A stretch of 64,000 nucleotides of DNA from Amoeboaphelidium protococcarum (lineage: Eukaryota; Aphelidiomycota; Aphelidea): the NCBI GenBank assembly GCA_023515745.1, contig JALECJ010000257.1, positions 1,490,687-1,554,686 on the forward strand. Reading direction: 5' to 3'. Positions within the stretch are counted from its first letter, which is position 1. Each line of letters opens with the position of its first letter. The notes under the pieces were generated by a model that saw nothing but the letters and a program-made list of their open reading frames with translations, did not search any database and had not been told where the DNA came from. Below, in pieces: positions 1-11,901 of this stretch. The translations under genes were made by a program, and so were the position numbers.

Positions 1-2255
1 ATTCTCTCACCCAGAAATTACTGAATCTTCTCCAACTTCTTGCGACGATAATCCTTCACATCTCTAATCTACTTGACTCTATCCGAGATATTGACCAAGG
101 AGGTACTACCAGTATCAGTTGACAAGAACGAGATGGCATCAATAGATGGCGAAATTCTGGCAGATTCCAAACCTCGACTCTGATTCAATCTATCACCGCC
201 ACCTTGACGAGGTTGGATAGAATGAGCAATCAAATCTTCATTCGGCATTTCTCCAAACACACCTTTAAGCTTACGAGAGGTGGCAATAAACTTTCTCTTG
301 GTCTCCACATCCAACTCATTCTTCATTGGAGGTGGAACTTTGGCCATCTCTTTAGACTCTTTGGTATGAGAAGATTCAATACGATCTATAAGATGCTGTT
401 CAAACAATTACTCAGGTGGTAGACGGTCAACACCGAAAAAGTCTTCCAACTTGCCCACCTTCTTAACCTTATTATTACCAGTATTAACACCTTGATTCAC
501 GCTACTGACATCAATGCTCTGAGAATCACTGGTGGATGAAGCTTAAACTTGAGATGCGGTGCTATTAGAACTTGACAATCGACTGCGCATCTCTTCAACC
601 TGGACATTTTACACTGCCTGATCGATTGGTTTATCACCAAAAAACTTCTTCAATCTCTTCTCCCTCTAAATTCTGCGAGCCTTCTGAGCGATCGTCAATT
701 TAGGACCGTTTCCGTAGAAGGCTTCACTAGTACGTCTGACAAACTTGATTCTCGCACCCGATTCACTGCCGGAACTCTTCACCTTGGGACGCATCTATAC
801 CATATCCCCTGCACTATTCAGATCCAACAGCTCACTTCTCGACGCATTATAAGCATACTTTTTCGCAGTCGGAGAACCACTGTCCACTCCATCTGCAACG
901 TTAAATGCGACAACATTACCTGCACCTTGGGCGAGAGCTTCCACAACAGCATTCTTCATTCCCTCCACATCTTGCTAGAATTTCAAATAATGCTGACCAG
1001 GCAAAAAGTGCGAGTCTTTAAACTCTTCTGGGTTCTACTTCGCAGCATCCAACATCTTTCCATAAAGGGGGGACTGAACAAACTTTGGATATACGAACTG
1101 CTTCAAGTATTGAAAAACTCTGTAATGCAATCGATCATAAAGTTCGGTGTTGAGAGGATTCTGCAAACCAGTCACAGAGTCAACGTGAGGAATTGGCCAC
1201 TGTAATGAATGGAATTCAGATACCGGCAAATTCAATCTCAGAGATGATTTTTAGGACAGGAACGTAAAGTAAATATATCTGGCATGCAGTACAAGGCTGG
1301 TATATTCTTCCGAATTGGTATTAATAGATGAACCATCTGAGGAAGAGCCTGCAATTTAGCACAAATTCTTAAAGACTTCCACCTCAAGCCAGAACAACAA
1401 ATGCTCAATCTCAAAATCTTTCATACAAAACTCTTGGAAATGAGATAAAAGTTGCAGATTATGAAGCACAGCGAGCAGATCCACCTTAACTTAACTAAGA
1501 TCTGAAGCATTCTTTGTATGAAATTGCAGCAGATTATTATACTCCTGCTCAAAATTCTACTCCAACTAATCAAAAGTCTCAGAGCCCGTGGTGCCATGAT
1601 ATAAACCATAAACATACACAGTATCACCTGTATTTAATACCTCATTGACACCAGCTGAGAATTTAAGAGGAACCTGACCAGAATCTGCGAGCACAAGCAC
1701 CTTCAAACTGGTGATCAATTAATCTTCCTGCGCATCAGAAGAATTGATGGTGGTGCTGAGATTATTAAACGCATACTCAGCCTCAATCCTCGTACAGAGC
1801 TACTCGACAGTGCTGTTTCTCTTCACCACAACGGATAACTTTGTCTCTTATGTGCCAGGTTGTATAGTCTCCGATGATACAGTATTCAGGACAACGTACA
1901 CTCTCATAAACTCGGCCAAGTGCAGCAATGCCTACTAATAATCACATTCCAACACTACAAAAAATCGAGATAATTCGTTAAAGTATTAAAATCAAAAAAT
2001 TATTATTAAAATACCTGTATGGTATCTGTGACGATATGAGGCAACTAGAGCCTGTCCATCACCCTCTTATTGACGGTCAGAGGTGTTGTTTGAATGAGAA
2101 CCAGCCAGCAGGTCACTGCTCTTCGTAAGAATACGTTGAGCATCTTTCACCTTCATATCATATGTCTACTAGGCCTTTTACGAATTTGAAGTAGTAACAC
2201 CTAATTATTTGTCCATCTTATCAACCTTCTAATGAGTAACAATAGAAGACGGCAT
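1..2255 (-). CDS. RGS-domain protein, C-terminus cut by the window edge
   Basis: Minus-strand gene starting at the ATG at 2253-2255 and still open at base 1. One 60-nt intron (1955-2014, GTATTT...TTGTAG) interrupts an Ala/Val junction. With TAR read as Gln the rest is one frame. Residues of about 225-385 look like a regulator-of-G-protein-signalling domain: a helix with FQEFCMKDFEIEHLLFWLEV, then FLSQKSSLRLNLP, and a final helix before the SPLYG-like end. RGS domains speed GTP hydrolysis by G-alpha subunits, so a role in G-protein signalling at the membrane is inferred. The C-terminal part is basic, Ser/Gln-rich and low in complexity, with no domain I recognise. No membrane segment is seen. 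Confidence 0.75.
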
Positions 2256-2598
2256 TTACAAATTATACAACAATAATTGCGTAATCTCCCTTCCTCTCAA
2301 TAGAAACAAAGAAAGAAAAGAAAGTTGAGACGACAATGGAAATACAAAAGAACTAACTGGACAGCAGAATGGACTCTCTCGCAATCGCCCCCAAACAATC
2401 GAACGCACGAACGGAGATCAAACAGTTCAAAGTTTAAAAAGAGCCTTGAAACAACACGAGACTCCAACTCCTTATAGGCCAACCTCATGAAAATTAGTGT
2501 TACTAATACATACGTTAAAACAATATTATTAATCATTCACAATTACTTCATCATCAGCACATATAAACACCATCCATAACACACATAACATGATCGTT
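2256..2598. other. Intergenic, 343 bp
   Basis: Gap between two minus-strand genes. It must hold the promoter of the RGS gene and the 3' end of the TRF-like gene. Short frames here lack family similarity. I see no RNA gene or clear motif. Confidence 0.5.
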
Positions 2599-4311
2599 TC
2601 AAGGACCAAAGGGACCTAAATCCAGTCCATGGCGAATTCTTCTATTCTTCTCATTCCTCGCCTTGTCTTTCAGATCAACATTAGTTCGATGAGGATGGAA
2701 ATGTTCCCGGTACTCGTTCAAGATATAAGACCACGAATTACCATACTTTTTCATCCCGTACTCAAGACATGCAACTTCTTACTCCGTCCATGCCAACTTT
2801 GCTCTCTTCTAGCTCTCAGGCGGTCGTGACATCTTTGGCGGCAGCGGAAGTGGACGCACGGCAGAGTATCCTTAAGCATTCTACTCGTAAGCCTATGGGT
2901 GATCATTTAATACCATTGACTTTCGCTTGTTATTAATATCTTTTGCTATGATTTGAGGTGAAGATTACAATTTATGAACAGGAGATTAGTCGCGTAATAA
3001 TGGGCCAACCTTGAGCACTGGGCTGTTAAGCAAGTTGGGCGGTACATTGACTATATCAACTACATCAAGAGGAGGTTGGTTCTCTTTACATGCCGACTCT
3101 ATAGCCAAATCACCGCATGCCAAGGATTAGATACTGTCATCATTCAACTTGACAGATAACTATAAATTGAAGTGCTCCTTGATGCTTTCCTTATTCTGCT
3201 AAAACGAATCAATCACTGATAACACCTTCTTCATTAGCATGGTCAATTACTGATCATCTTAACGCTATTTATTACAGTACAATTCCTAAGGCAGGATGAT
3301 GTTCAATTCGCGACAAACTTCACGCCACCCGCTGTAGTATTATACAACTGTCTAGTATATAAAATTGTACATTACAGCCTTAAAAAGGTGTTCATTGCTT
3401 TAAACACCATCTAAATATTCTAATTTTGCATTAAATTTACGATAATCATCAGAATTGGTGACCGCTTATAATTTTTTACAAGCACCTAGATCCAAATTAG
3501 ATTACTCCGACGAAGCCAATTTACACCATAGAATGACTTATTCAAGATTATCTTCGTCCACGACAACACTACTTGAATCTGAGCTTGTTCTAGTCACTTA
3601 TGGAACCAAGGATATTAACAAAGAGATAAAGTCGCTCAATCCATTAGACAGACTTTGTTCAGGTATATATATTACATTAGAGGTGCCATCTTTAATATGC
3701 AAAAATTCAGCTTTAGCCAGGTATTTATGACAAAAGTGGCAATCAACACACTAATGCAAGCGACACTACTTTGAGATGAAATTAAATGACTAAGAATCAC
3801 TTCTACCAACGCTTTAATATTGCAAATAATATCTCATAAACACATGAAACGAACATTTTATGGCTAATCTATACATTTTAAATCTATCATCCTCTAGCTA
3901 GGACTCTGACTAGTTCTTAAAAGATTGTTCCAATTGCACCATTAACTCGCCAAGCAAAGCTCTTACTCGAAACAGCTCTTAATTTAGTTCCTAATATTTA
4001 TCTTCATCAAAATAATACTATAGCTCTTGAATTAATGAAAAATGCTTCAGTTGTAGCAGTATCATACGCACCTATTATCTGCAAAAGTCCTCAGCAGTCA
4101 TTTTCTTATTATTACTGTATTAGATAGAGCGCTCTTGGACAGTTTCTTCGGACTGAAAAAGGAAAGACCGAAACAACTTCTAGATCACTCCCTGTTTCGC
4201 GTCAAAGCATTTTGTACCATGGTAAAGTACTCTGCTGTAGTTTAATTAAAAAACACGCTGGGAATTAAAATTTTTGGCGTTGTATTTTATAAGTTCCCGC
4301 CTTACTATCAT
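2599..4311 (-). CDS. TRF/Taz1-like telomere-repeat binding protein
   Basis: A 570-residue protein, start ATG at 4309-4311, TGA at 2599-2601, no intron seen. The C-terminus (residues about 494-554) is a Myb/telobox domain: WTEQEVACLEYGMKKYG, then NSWSYIL, then VDLKDKARN. The VxLKDKARN box is the recognition-helix signature of TRF1/2, Taz1 and Tbf1 proteins, which bind double-stranded telomeric TTAGGG-type repeats. The preceding 400 residues are helical, with a Cys-rich stretch (CVDCHFCHKY) near residue 190 and a Pro-rich linker before the Myb domain. A large helical N-terminus plus one C-terminal Myb matches the TRF layout. I infer, but cannot prove, a TRFH dimerisation domain. Expected site: nucleus, telomeres. 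Confidence 0.72.
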
Positions 4312-4539
4312 AGCTTAGTTTGAATCATAGTAAGATGGCTCAAATGTGTTACAGAGTAAAGGTATGTTAAGAAAGCTCTCTGGCAACTGCACGCGTATTG
4401 TTTGCTACTGTATATCATTGTTCGGGACTATGCAGCGAAGCCAATCAGGATTTAAGTCGGAGAATTTAAAATCAAAGCTTTATAATCGTTGTGAGTTCAA
4501 TCTATTTTATCGAGATGCAATATTCTGACTCATAAACCC

Positions 4540-6450
4540 TTCAATGAGATCTGTCATTCCCATCTTCAATCATCATGGTGTTCTTCATATGACCAATGTA
4601 TGCACCAAACTCCAGAACCCATTCCGCAAAAGTCGAAGCGCATTAAATTCAATTCATGCTGCATCCCAGTCTAAGCAATAAATTATCTACCCAATGACTT
4701 CAGCTGAGTGCGGCCAAACTTTTCAGAGGTGCAATATTAGTCAATGATATCCCTTACCAGCGGCGAGAGGTTACATAATAAGACTACAAGACACGATTTC
4801 CAACAGAATGGACATTTTCATTAGCATGCCATAATGTTCCTCAGCAAGCCTGGTGCTATGACCACGTTACTGATCGTGAAACAAAGCACCACCCTGATAT
4901 ACGATTTTACGCAAAAGGTAGCGCTCTGCTGAATTATGTATATCATATCCCTATTCGATACTATACACATTGTCATCGCCCAATGTGTGAATAAGTATAG
5001 GAGGGAGACAGAGGAGAGAGCATCTGTGAATTCGGCTCGTTTTGAAACGATATCCCTGCGCCACCTTCTATTGCCGTTCTACTGACTCATGATAGATGGA
5101 GTAGACTCTATAATTTTTTAAGTCTCGGAAAGTTTCCCTATGTTATAAGGCTCCCAAATTTCAAATCCTCCCAGCCATAGTCCGCCAAACTACTGTGCAA
5201 TCTTCAAATCTTCCGGGTCAGCCACGCAGCCACCTGATTAAAGTGCGCTTTCAGAAATGCACTTCCGATCTCTCTAGCCGAGTAAGATCTCAGATTGTTG
5301 TCCATCTCGGACGGATGGACGCGATAAACTCCAGTTAGACCAAAATCTGAGGAGCAGCGAGCACGGGGGTAATTTGAAGCAAATTTAATATTAATCTTGT
5401 CTGGCAAAGTTAAAATCTTGAAACGCTTATCGGAGAACAAGCGCACAGCATCAGACCTTGCACGGAAAGTTACAAACAGCCGCTTATTGCGAACGTCCAA
5501 TGACAGATACTCAGGGCGGTACTACTCTAATTTTACCACCACGTAGGGAAGCGAGAGGAGAAGAAAATCCCAGCCATAGAATACAACAGTCCGGCTATTA
5601 ATCACAAGCGGCCCTAAATCAGAGTGGTTCTGGATTTTGCGCTCTTGCACGACAGATCTTTACTCACTTAAACCATATTTTAAATTATAGTAGGGAAAGA
5701 CTAGTTATTACTATTAAGTGCCGGCGTCACTGTCAAAAATAAAGAGGTGACCTTCGGATCAGCCAGCGATCAGCGAGGGGGGGGCGGTCAACCTAAACTA
5801 ATACCAAACCAAGTGGCGCAAAACCCCTTGAATTGAGGATCAATATCGCTAACAGGAGCAGATACATGGTCGGTATAGAATAACATAATCAGCCCATCAA
5901 CTTTATCAGGATCAAGAATGTTGACCTGGTTTTAAAATTCTTCAGGTGTCAAAGAACGATGCTATTTAGCTTCTTCCAGACTGTCAGCTTGCAATTGCTT
6001 CATTTTGAGAATTGACGAGACATTGAAGAATATAGGGTTTCTGAAGAAATCAACTACTCAGTCAGGCAGGATAGACAATCTTCAACTAGCGATACACGAA
6101 ATTAAGAGCTGTTTGAATTGAAGATGCTTGTATTCTTTCCCACTTTACTTTCTTTAAGCAGCATCAACTAACTTTTATAAAGATGTGGACATTAACCTTT
6201 TATTAACTGATTTCCCAAACCATGTAATATAAGTATCAACGAATATCATGGTCGAGTAAGTCGCAAACTTTTTATACCAAGTCTCATTAGCCTTTTTCTT
6301 GTTGTTAGAAGTGCCATTGTGCAGTAAAGTGAGCAAATTTTCCGTCAGTCATTTCTAGGAACACCAACTTTAAATTTTCCATATCATAATAATGACCGTC
6401 GGGAGTCTGTTGTATGGTAAACCAGAATGGAAAAGCATCTACTCAAGACG
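4540..6450 (-). pseudogene. Decayed minus-strand gene of unknown family
   Basis: Several minus-strand frames with good codon structure follow one another here, broken by TGA codons and frame changes. One segment near 6300-6450 contains FWFTIQQTPDGHYYDMENLK; others lie near 6030-6330, 5800-6040, 5204-5755 and 4750-5040. A break sits at a run of eight G on the plus strand near 5779, a typical indel site. The piece at 5204-5755 is the longest, about 180 codons ending in TGA. I do not recognise the family. The first piece faintly recalls PD-(D/E)XK transposase-type proteins, which is weak. It could be one relic, or a gene with unpredicted introns. Confidence 0.4.
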
Positions 6451-6469
6451 AGTTTCTAGCCGCGTCATA

Positions 6470-6475
6470 CGCGTC
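6470..6475. promoter_or_regulatory. ACGCGT box upstream of thioredoxin gene
   Basis: Palindromic ACGCGT 81 bp before the thioredoxin ATG. The same hexamer lies 65-210 bp upstream of several other genes here. It equals the MluI cell-cycle box of fungi, so a transcription-factor site is inferred. Confidence 0.3.
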
Positions 6476-6555
6476 ACGTCTGAAACAAAAAGCAAAAAGC
6501 GCGGCATAATATTTACGCCTGTATTCTCGTTTGATTGTAGGAAAAGAATCATAAC

Positions 6556-7056
6556 ATGACAGTGCAAGATATAAACAGCTCCCTGTAGTTCTCGAAATTG
6601 ATAAATAGCAAACCTGTTGCGGTTATTGACTTTGCAGCCGAGTGGTGCGGACCATGTAAAATGATAGCTCCCAAGTTTCATTCTATGGCTACCTAGTATC
6701 CAGGTGCTGCATTTGGACGAGTAGATGTGGATAAGGAGTCCGCACTGGCACAACAGTACTCTGTGACTGCGATGCCAACCTTTGTGCTGTTCAAGAATGG
6801 AAAGTAGGCGGACACTGTGGTGGGTGCTGATATCGGTCAAGTTGAGTAGAAATTGAAGCGATTGCTAGCATCTGCTGGACCATCATAGACTAGTTCCACG
6901 GGATACGTACTGGGCAGTGGTAAGAAAGTGACGGCGAACGCCATGCCGACCGACCCGCGAGCATATTTTTAAAACATGGACGAGAGCAGACAGCAGCTGA
7001 TTATTCTCCTTGGCTTCATAGTTGCTCTAACATTGTACTATTTTATGTCGAAATGA
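6556..7056 (+). CDS. Thioredoxin with C-terminal membrane anchor
   Basis: A 166-residue protein, ATG 6556, TGA 7054-7056. Residues 1-105 form a normal thioredoxin fold: [20 protein letters not shown] carries the redox WCGPC site, [21 protein letters not shown] holds the cis-Pro loop, then VLFKNGK. After a polar linker of about 35 residues comes a single hydrophobic stretch ([17 protein letters not shown]) five or so residues from the end, as in tail-anchored proteins. No signal peptide is present, so the thioredoxin domain should face the cytosol, on the ER or an outer organelle membrane. It converges with a second, mitochondrial thioredoxin gene 64 bp away. Tail-anchored thioredoxins are uncommon. 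The protein would reduce disulphides in nearby membrane or cytosolic partners. Confidence 0.85.
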
Positions 7057-7120
7057 TGATTTTACTATTACAAGCATTTAGTAAATGAATACATTTTTAT
7101 ATAGTTGTTTGTTATCATTG

Positions 7121-7572
7121 TCATTTCTCTTGAAACTGATTGATGAACTGCTTCACTTTCTACTCGTCTTTCAGACCAATGAATCTTCCCACCTCGCTAC
7201 CATTCTTCATAGCCACCACGGTCGGTATTGAACTAATTCTATACTCTTATGCAACATCAGACACGGCGTCTACATCGACCTTGATCATTGTTACACCGGA
7301 TTAGTTGTTCACAACTTTAGTAAGGACTGGAGTCAGCATTTTACATGGACCGCACTACACTAAAAGTATGCAATTTAATAATCAAAACGCGTCATCAACA
7401 CTTTAGATCTTACCCAGTTGGCGTAAAAATCAACGAGCACCAAATTGTCAGACTTTAATACTTTCTAAAAGGCTGCCGAATCTGACACTTCAATAACTTT
7501 GGCAGCAGGTGAACTATTAAAAAGTGGGATACCAAAAGAGAATGCACGCAAACTTGTCACTCTCTTCAACAT
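7121..7572 (-). CDS. Mitochondrial-type thioredoxin
   Basis: Two exons, 7414-7572 and 7121-7354, joined over a 59-nt intron (GTAAGA...TGTAG) placed exactly between Trp and Cys of the active site, giving WCGPC. The spliced product has 130 residues. The N-terminus (MLKRVTSLRAFSFGIPLF) is basic and amphipathic, like a mitochondrial targeting peptide, followed by KVIEVSD, VLVDFYANWCGPCKMLTP, VDVDAVSD and ISSIPTVVAMKNG. It should act as a disulphide reductase in the matrix. Without the intron the frame breaks inside the active site, which makes the intron certain. Confidence 0.88.
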
Positions 7573-7774
7573 TTTAATCTGATTATATATTTTACGCTCT
7601 CGATGAGATGGAAGATTCGCTGAGTGTGAAAGTAAGAAGAGAAGCTTATAAAAAGATGTATGCCTAGGTAGTAAAATACCAACAAGATAATTTGCGTTAA
7701 GCGTAAAATAATTATTAATTAGCGGCTACTTTCATTATTCATCGCATATCGCCTACCCTGAAGTTGTATAGGAA

Positions 7775-9302
7775 TCACTTCTTACCATCAAACATCTTCT
7801 TGATAGTGTCAGTGGTCAAAGATTTTGGTCTCTCAATAGGCAGGCCGAGAGCTCTGTCCCACACCAACTGTGAGAGACAGCCCAGAGCACGCGATACACC
7901 AAACAGAACAGTGTAGAACTCTTGCTCTTTCAAGTTGTAATGCTGCAGGAGGACACCAGAGTGAGCATCCACATTAGGGAAAGGATTCTTGGTCTTGCCC
8001 TGCTCAGTCAAAACATTAGGCACAATGTTGTACAGCTGAGACACCATCTTGAATAGAGGATCAGTTGGCAGATGCTTCAGTGCAAACTCACGCTGGCACG
8101 TGTATCTTGGATCAGTCTTTCTCAACACAGCGTGCCCATAACCTGGAATAACTTGGCCACTCTTCAGCGTCTTCCAGCAGTAGTCACGCACCTGCTCATC
8201 ACTAACATTAGTTCCGATTTCCTCCTTCATCTGCAAGATCCAACGCAACACCTCCTGGTTGGCAAGACCGTGCAATGGACCGGCCAGACCATTCAGACCG
8301 GCAGCAAACGACAAGTACGGATCAGATAGAGCACTACCGACCAGGTGAGTGGTATGAGCACTGACATTACCACCCTCATGATCAGAGTGGATGGTCAAGT
8401 ACAAGCGCATCAGCTCAACGAATTGCGCATCCTTACCAAAGCCGAGCATGTTGGCAAAATTGTAAGACCAATCCTTAGTCTTATCAATAGCAGCCACCTT
8501 GCCATCCTTGAACACATTACGATAAATTCTGGATGCAACAACAGGCAACTTGGCAATAAGATCCATTGAGTCTTCATACGCGTACTCCCAGTACTTGCTC
8601 TTGTGCACTCCCTGCTGGTAAGCCTGTGCAAACTTACTATCATGCTGCATGGCGGTAACTGCAATAGAGAACTGCGACATTGGATGCAAAGTCACCGGGC
8701 ACTAATCAATGATATCCTCGACATGTTTAGGTAGAGATGACGCGCGATTAGCCCAATCTCTAGACACCTCGTCCACCTGCTCTTTGGTTGGCACTTCACC
8801 AGTCAGCAGTAGGTAGAACAATCCCTCAGGCAGCGGTTCCTATCCACCATTGGCCTTTGGCAACTTTTCCTAACACTCTGGAATAGTCATTCCTCTAAAG
8901 CGAATACCCTACAATCATATATAAAATACAATAGATATAGGTCAGCATAAAGTCATGCAAAATTAACACGTACCTCATCAGCATCTAGAAGGGAAGTCTC
9001 CCAGATCAGTCCTTTAATTCCACGCATACCACCATAAGCCATGTCGACGGTGACATTACCCAGACTCTTCTCACCATGCTCCTTACGAACGCGTTTAACC
9101 TCTTCCTACTTCTAAGGCACCAGTTCACTCATTCTGTTCTTCAGTGACGTGGCGGTAGTGGTGGACGCCAATCGGACAGTCAATTGCTTCGTTCCAATCT
9201 ACACATTCACCATATTAGCATATCAATGATGAACACATAAACTGTATAATACAGACAGACAGACTACACACTTACACTCTAAATCTTTCCAACCTTGAGC
9301 AT
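7775..9302 (-). CDS. CS: Citrate synthase, mitochondrial
   Basis: Condenses oxaloacetate with acetyl-CoA in the first step of the TCA cycle. Three exons are inferred: 9276-9302, 8974-9198 and 7775-8908, with introns of 77 nt (GTAAGT...GTGTAG) and 65 nt (GTACGT...TTGTAG). The product is about 461 residues, the usual mitochondrial size. Diagnostic parts are [46 protein letters not shown] with a catalytic His, [30 protein letters not shown] and [10 protein letters not shown] with the catalytic Asp. The N-terminus is basic and Ser/Thr-rich, fitting matrix import. The first intron is the least certain part; an ATG at 9211-9213 could serve instead. The gene rules out mitochondrion-less lineages with the same code, such as oxymonads. 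Confidence 0.93.
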
Positions 9303-9509
9303 TCTTAAACTTTGTATGTACTTTTCAATAGTAGTGATGATAATGATGAAAATTCACGCTCAAAGAAAGGAAAAAAAACTTGATGAACTCTCGACTTCTC
9401 GAGGATCGAAGACCGCGAAAGCTCTAAGACTCCCAGCTTTGTCTTTAATGCAGCGAGAGATAAAGAACGGAAAGGAGCATTCTAAGGTTGATCCAAAGTG
9501 ACGAGCGGA

Positions 9510-9515
9510 ACGCGT
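9510..9515. promoter_or_regulatory. ACGCGT box upstream of citrate synthase
   Basis: Palindromic hexamer 208 bp before the citrate synthase start, in the intergenic stretch 9303-9623. The rest of that stretch shows no other feature. Confidence 0.25.
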
Positions 9516-9623
9516 CCTTGATCTGATCGTTTCATTAGCGACGATGATCATTTCAAAAGGAAGGCGAAAGTTTAATATTTAATAAATAATTTACAGTGAA
9601 CGTTCATAATTCGCTTGTGAATA

Positions 9624-10796
9624 TCAAAGATGAGAGAGAATGAGGTAAGCGCCGAGGTAATAACACCAAATCATCCAGACTTTGACCAAGGCAAAATTGG
9701 TTCCGCATTCTTGATCACAGTCAAGCCAGCTATGACGACCAACGCGGTAAGTCTTACTGGGAATCGAAGACTGGAAATGACTCCAAGCGCCTCGAGTGTA
9801 AAACTCAGCCATCAATTCATCCTTTTCCATAAAGCGATCTTGTAAGTACAAACTAAACGCCTATTCATCACGCAGCGTGCTTGTATACTGTTATGACTAC
9901 AATTTTCGGCAATGAAAGTACACTCGCTGAGGAGGCATTAGATCACCAAATATGTTGCGCAACGTGTACAACTTTTCTACTACTTGATCACTAGTTGAGG
10001 GATAATAAGCCATAGTCAGATCGTAGAGAGCAACATCTTGACGCCTAGTATGAAAGTTGTCCAAGATGAATCGAAGCCCGGTACTCCGTGGAAGAAGATG
10101 ATGCTTCGGATGAGTGGGGAGAACGCGACTAGGATCTGTGTCTACTTATCGCTACCAGTACTATCGAGATTTTGCCATTGTGTTAGGATTAACAACCGTG
10201 CCTTCCGGAAACAGCAGGAGCCAAAAGTTTTTATCATCATCCATCTACTACTGATTGCGGGTGAGATTATCCAGAGCGAGACTCAGGTTGAACTGATCAT
10301 CAGACCAATTCCGCCGCAGAAAAATGAAATCAAAAGCCTGCATTCCCCATCCAATAATCGGGTAATGCTTAAGACCATCTTTGAGTATAATCTTCATCAT
10401 ACCATGCGCATTCTGAGAGTAAGCCAGGAACCAGAGATAGATCCAATCCGCGTAGCATTGATGATTAGCAATAAGTATAACATTCTCACCACGAGTCTTG
10501 GACGGGATGTCACCATCTTCATCGCCTATAACCACAAGCTCTGTAGGCGCAAACATGTAGGTGATTAAGAGTAAAATCTCTACAAAACCCTTCTCGGTAA
10601 ATGTACACCATCGATGCTCCATTCTATTAATGATTGCAAATCTAGATTCATTCAATAGTTAAACACGTCCAAAGAGTCTATTCCATCCACTCCTGGCTAA
10701 TCTCAGCCATAATATTGGCCACTGTAAAATATTAATCAACAGCGAATTGAATATAACAACCGCGAATACAATAAAGATGCTCACTTGTCTTATCAT
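9624..10796 (-). CDS. Lysophospholipid acyltransferase (LCLAT1/AGPAT type), frame broken once
   Basis: An LPLAT-family enzyme that would move a fatty acyl chain onto a lysophospholipid in the ER or mitochondrial membrane. ATG 10794-10796, TGA 9624-9626. A membrane anchor (VSIFIVFAVVIFNSLLINIL) opens the protein. ILIANHQCYADWIYLW carries the catalytic NHxxxxD motif, GMQAFDFIFLRRNW the substrate block, and FWLLLFPEGTVVNPNTMAKS the FPEGT motif. C-terminal hydrophobic segments follow. The two halves lie in different frames: the first runs into the wrong frame near 10248-10255 (after NLTRN) and the second resumes with VDDDKNFW. No GT-AG intron fits, so this is a 1-base deletion or sequence error. 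Because motif spacing is normal, the enzyme may be functional in the organism. Confidence 0.82.
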
Positions 10797-10888
10797 TGTA
10801 TTCTCTCCGCTTTGCTATAACTGCGATAAAATGATGAAAAAAATTAAAGCCACTGGAAGGGAGTTTAATTCACAGCTCAATTATTTAT

Positions 10889-11674
10889 TCATCTATTAGA
10901 TTTACGCTTACTATTCATTGTCTGAGTACCACCAAAACGGCGCTTCTTCACAGCGTTGTATCCACTATTATTAATACGCTCCTTCTTTTCACGCACAGCA
11001 TCAAACTTACGCTTGTAATACTCCCTGCTGCGTTCATCCTGCAGCAGAGCCTCGACAATTCCACCACCATTACGCGCACCTTTAACGCTATCCGCATTAT
11101 TGATTGCCGTATCCACACCTGTACCACCTAGGACTGTACCGATCTAGAAGAATGCACTCTTAACCTGGCCCTTCTTATTCCCGCCAGCCTTCTTATTAGC
11201 ACCCTTCGCCAGCGCTCCTTGTAATATACTGTTATCCTTCTTGTAAAATCGCTTAGGGTCCAGTACATTTCGCATCTATATCAAACGTAGATCCTACTCA
11301 ATCTCTGGTGTAATCTCAGTTCTAGGCATATGATACCAATCAGATCCGGCATCAGACGCACCCATCCTCTTCTTGCTCTACTTCTACTTGGCGGCCTCCT
11401 ACTATCGCTCCAGGGCTTTGGACGGTGACTAGGTGGTCTGGAGAAGACTATCAAGCGCTTAGTCAATTTATGATTCCTTATTTTTATCGGTGCCTGCATC
11501 TCTTGATTGCTGCAACTTTAATGCTTTGTGATTAATTTCCACCACTGGACGAGACATATCAAAGTACAACGGACACAATTTAAATAGATTTGGCGCGATC
11601 AATCCAATGTCTTACTGAATAATTGTCTCGCTTGCAGGAAGTTTGATCTCTTCTTCATCCACAAAATGAGCCAT
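10889..11674 (-). CDS. FCF2: FCF2-type rRNA-processing factor
   Basis: A 261-residue protein, ATG 11672-11674, TGA 10889-10891. The C-terminal half matches the Fcf2 domain of yeast Fcf2 and metazoan DNTTIP2: DWYHMPRTEITPEIEQDL, then RNVLDPKRFYKKD, FFQIGTVLGG, VEALLQDERSREYYKRKF and a basic tail rich in Lys/Arg. Known members belong to the small-subunit processome and are needed for early pre-18S rRNA cleavage in the nucleolus. The N-terminal half is acidic then low-complexity with many Gln (TAG/TAA codons). It shares a 227-bp divergent promoter with PEX6. Confidence 0.88.
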
Positions 11675-11901
11675 CTTTACTCTAACCAATTACGAGAATG
11701 GCGATTATTAACAATCAAATTTCTATTCAAGACCAAGATTAATATTTTTGGCTTCTTTTCCAACACGCGTTAAAAGCTACCTGAGAGTGAGGGGAGAGTA
11801 CTTTAAGCCGTTCTTCTTGTTCGACGCGTTTTCTTCAGTCTTTTCATTCACAAATTTCTACTCAATTCCCCCTTTGTAATAATAACAATCATCATTTTAT
11901 C
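11675..11901. promoter_or_regulatory. Divergent promoter of FCF2 and PEX6 with two ACGCGT boxes
   Basis: 227 bp between two oppositely oriented starts. ACGCGT occurs at 11765-11770 and 11824-11829, 91 and 150 bp from the FCF2 start and 132 and 73 bp from the PEX6 start. Pyrimidine-rich sequence lies just before the PEX6 ATG. Confidence 0.4.

Noticed and set aside
6439-6840. Minus-strand frame of 133 codons
   Set aside because: It lies opposite the thioredoxin gene, whose WCGPC site and full fold are decisive for the plus strand.
10038-10568. Plus-strand frame of 176 codons
   Set aside because: Antisense to the acyltransferase, whose NHxxxxD and FPEGT motifs lie on the minus strand; it owes its length to chance.
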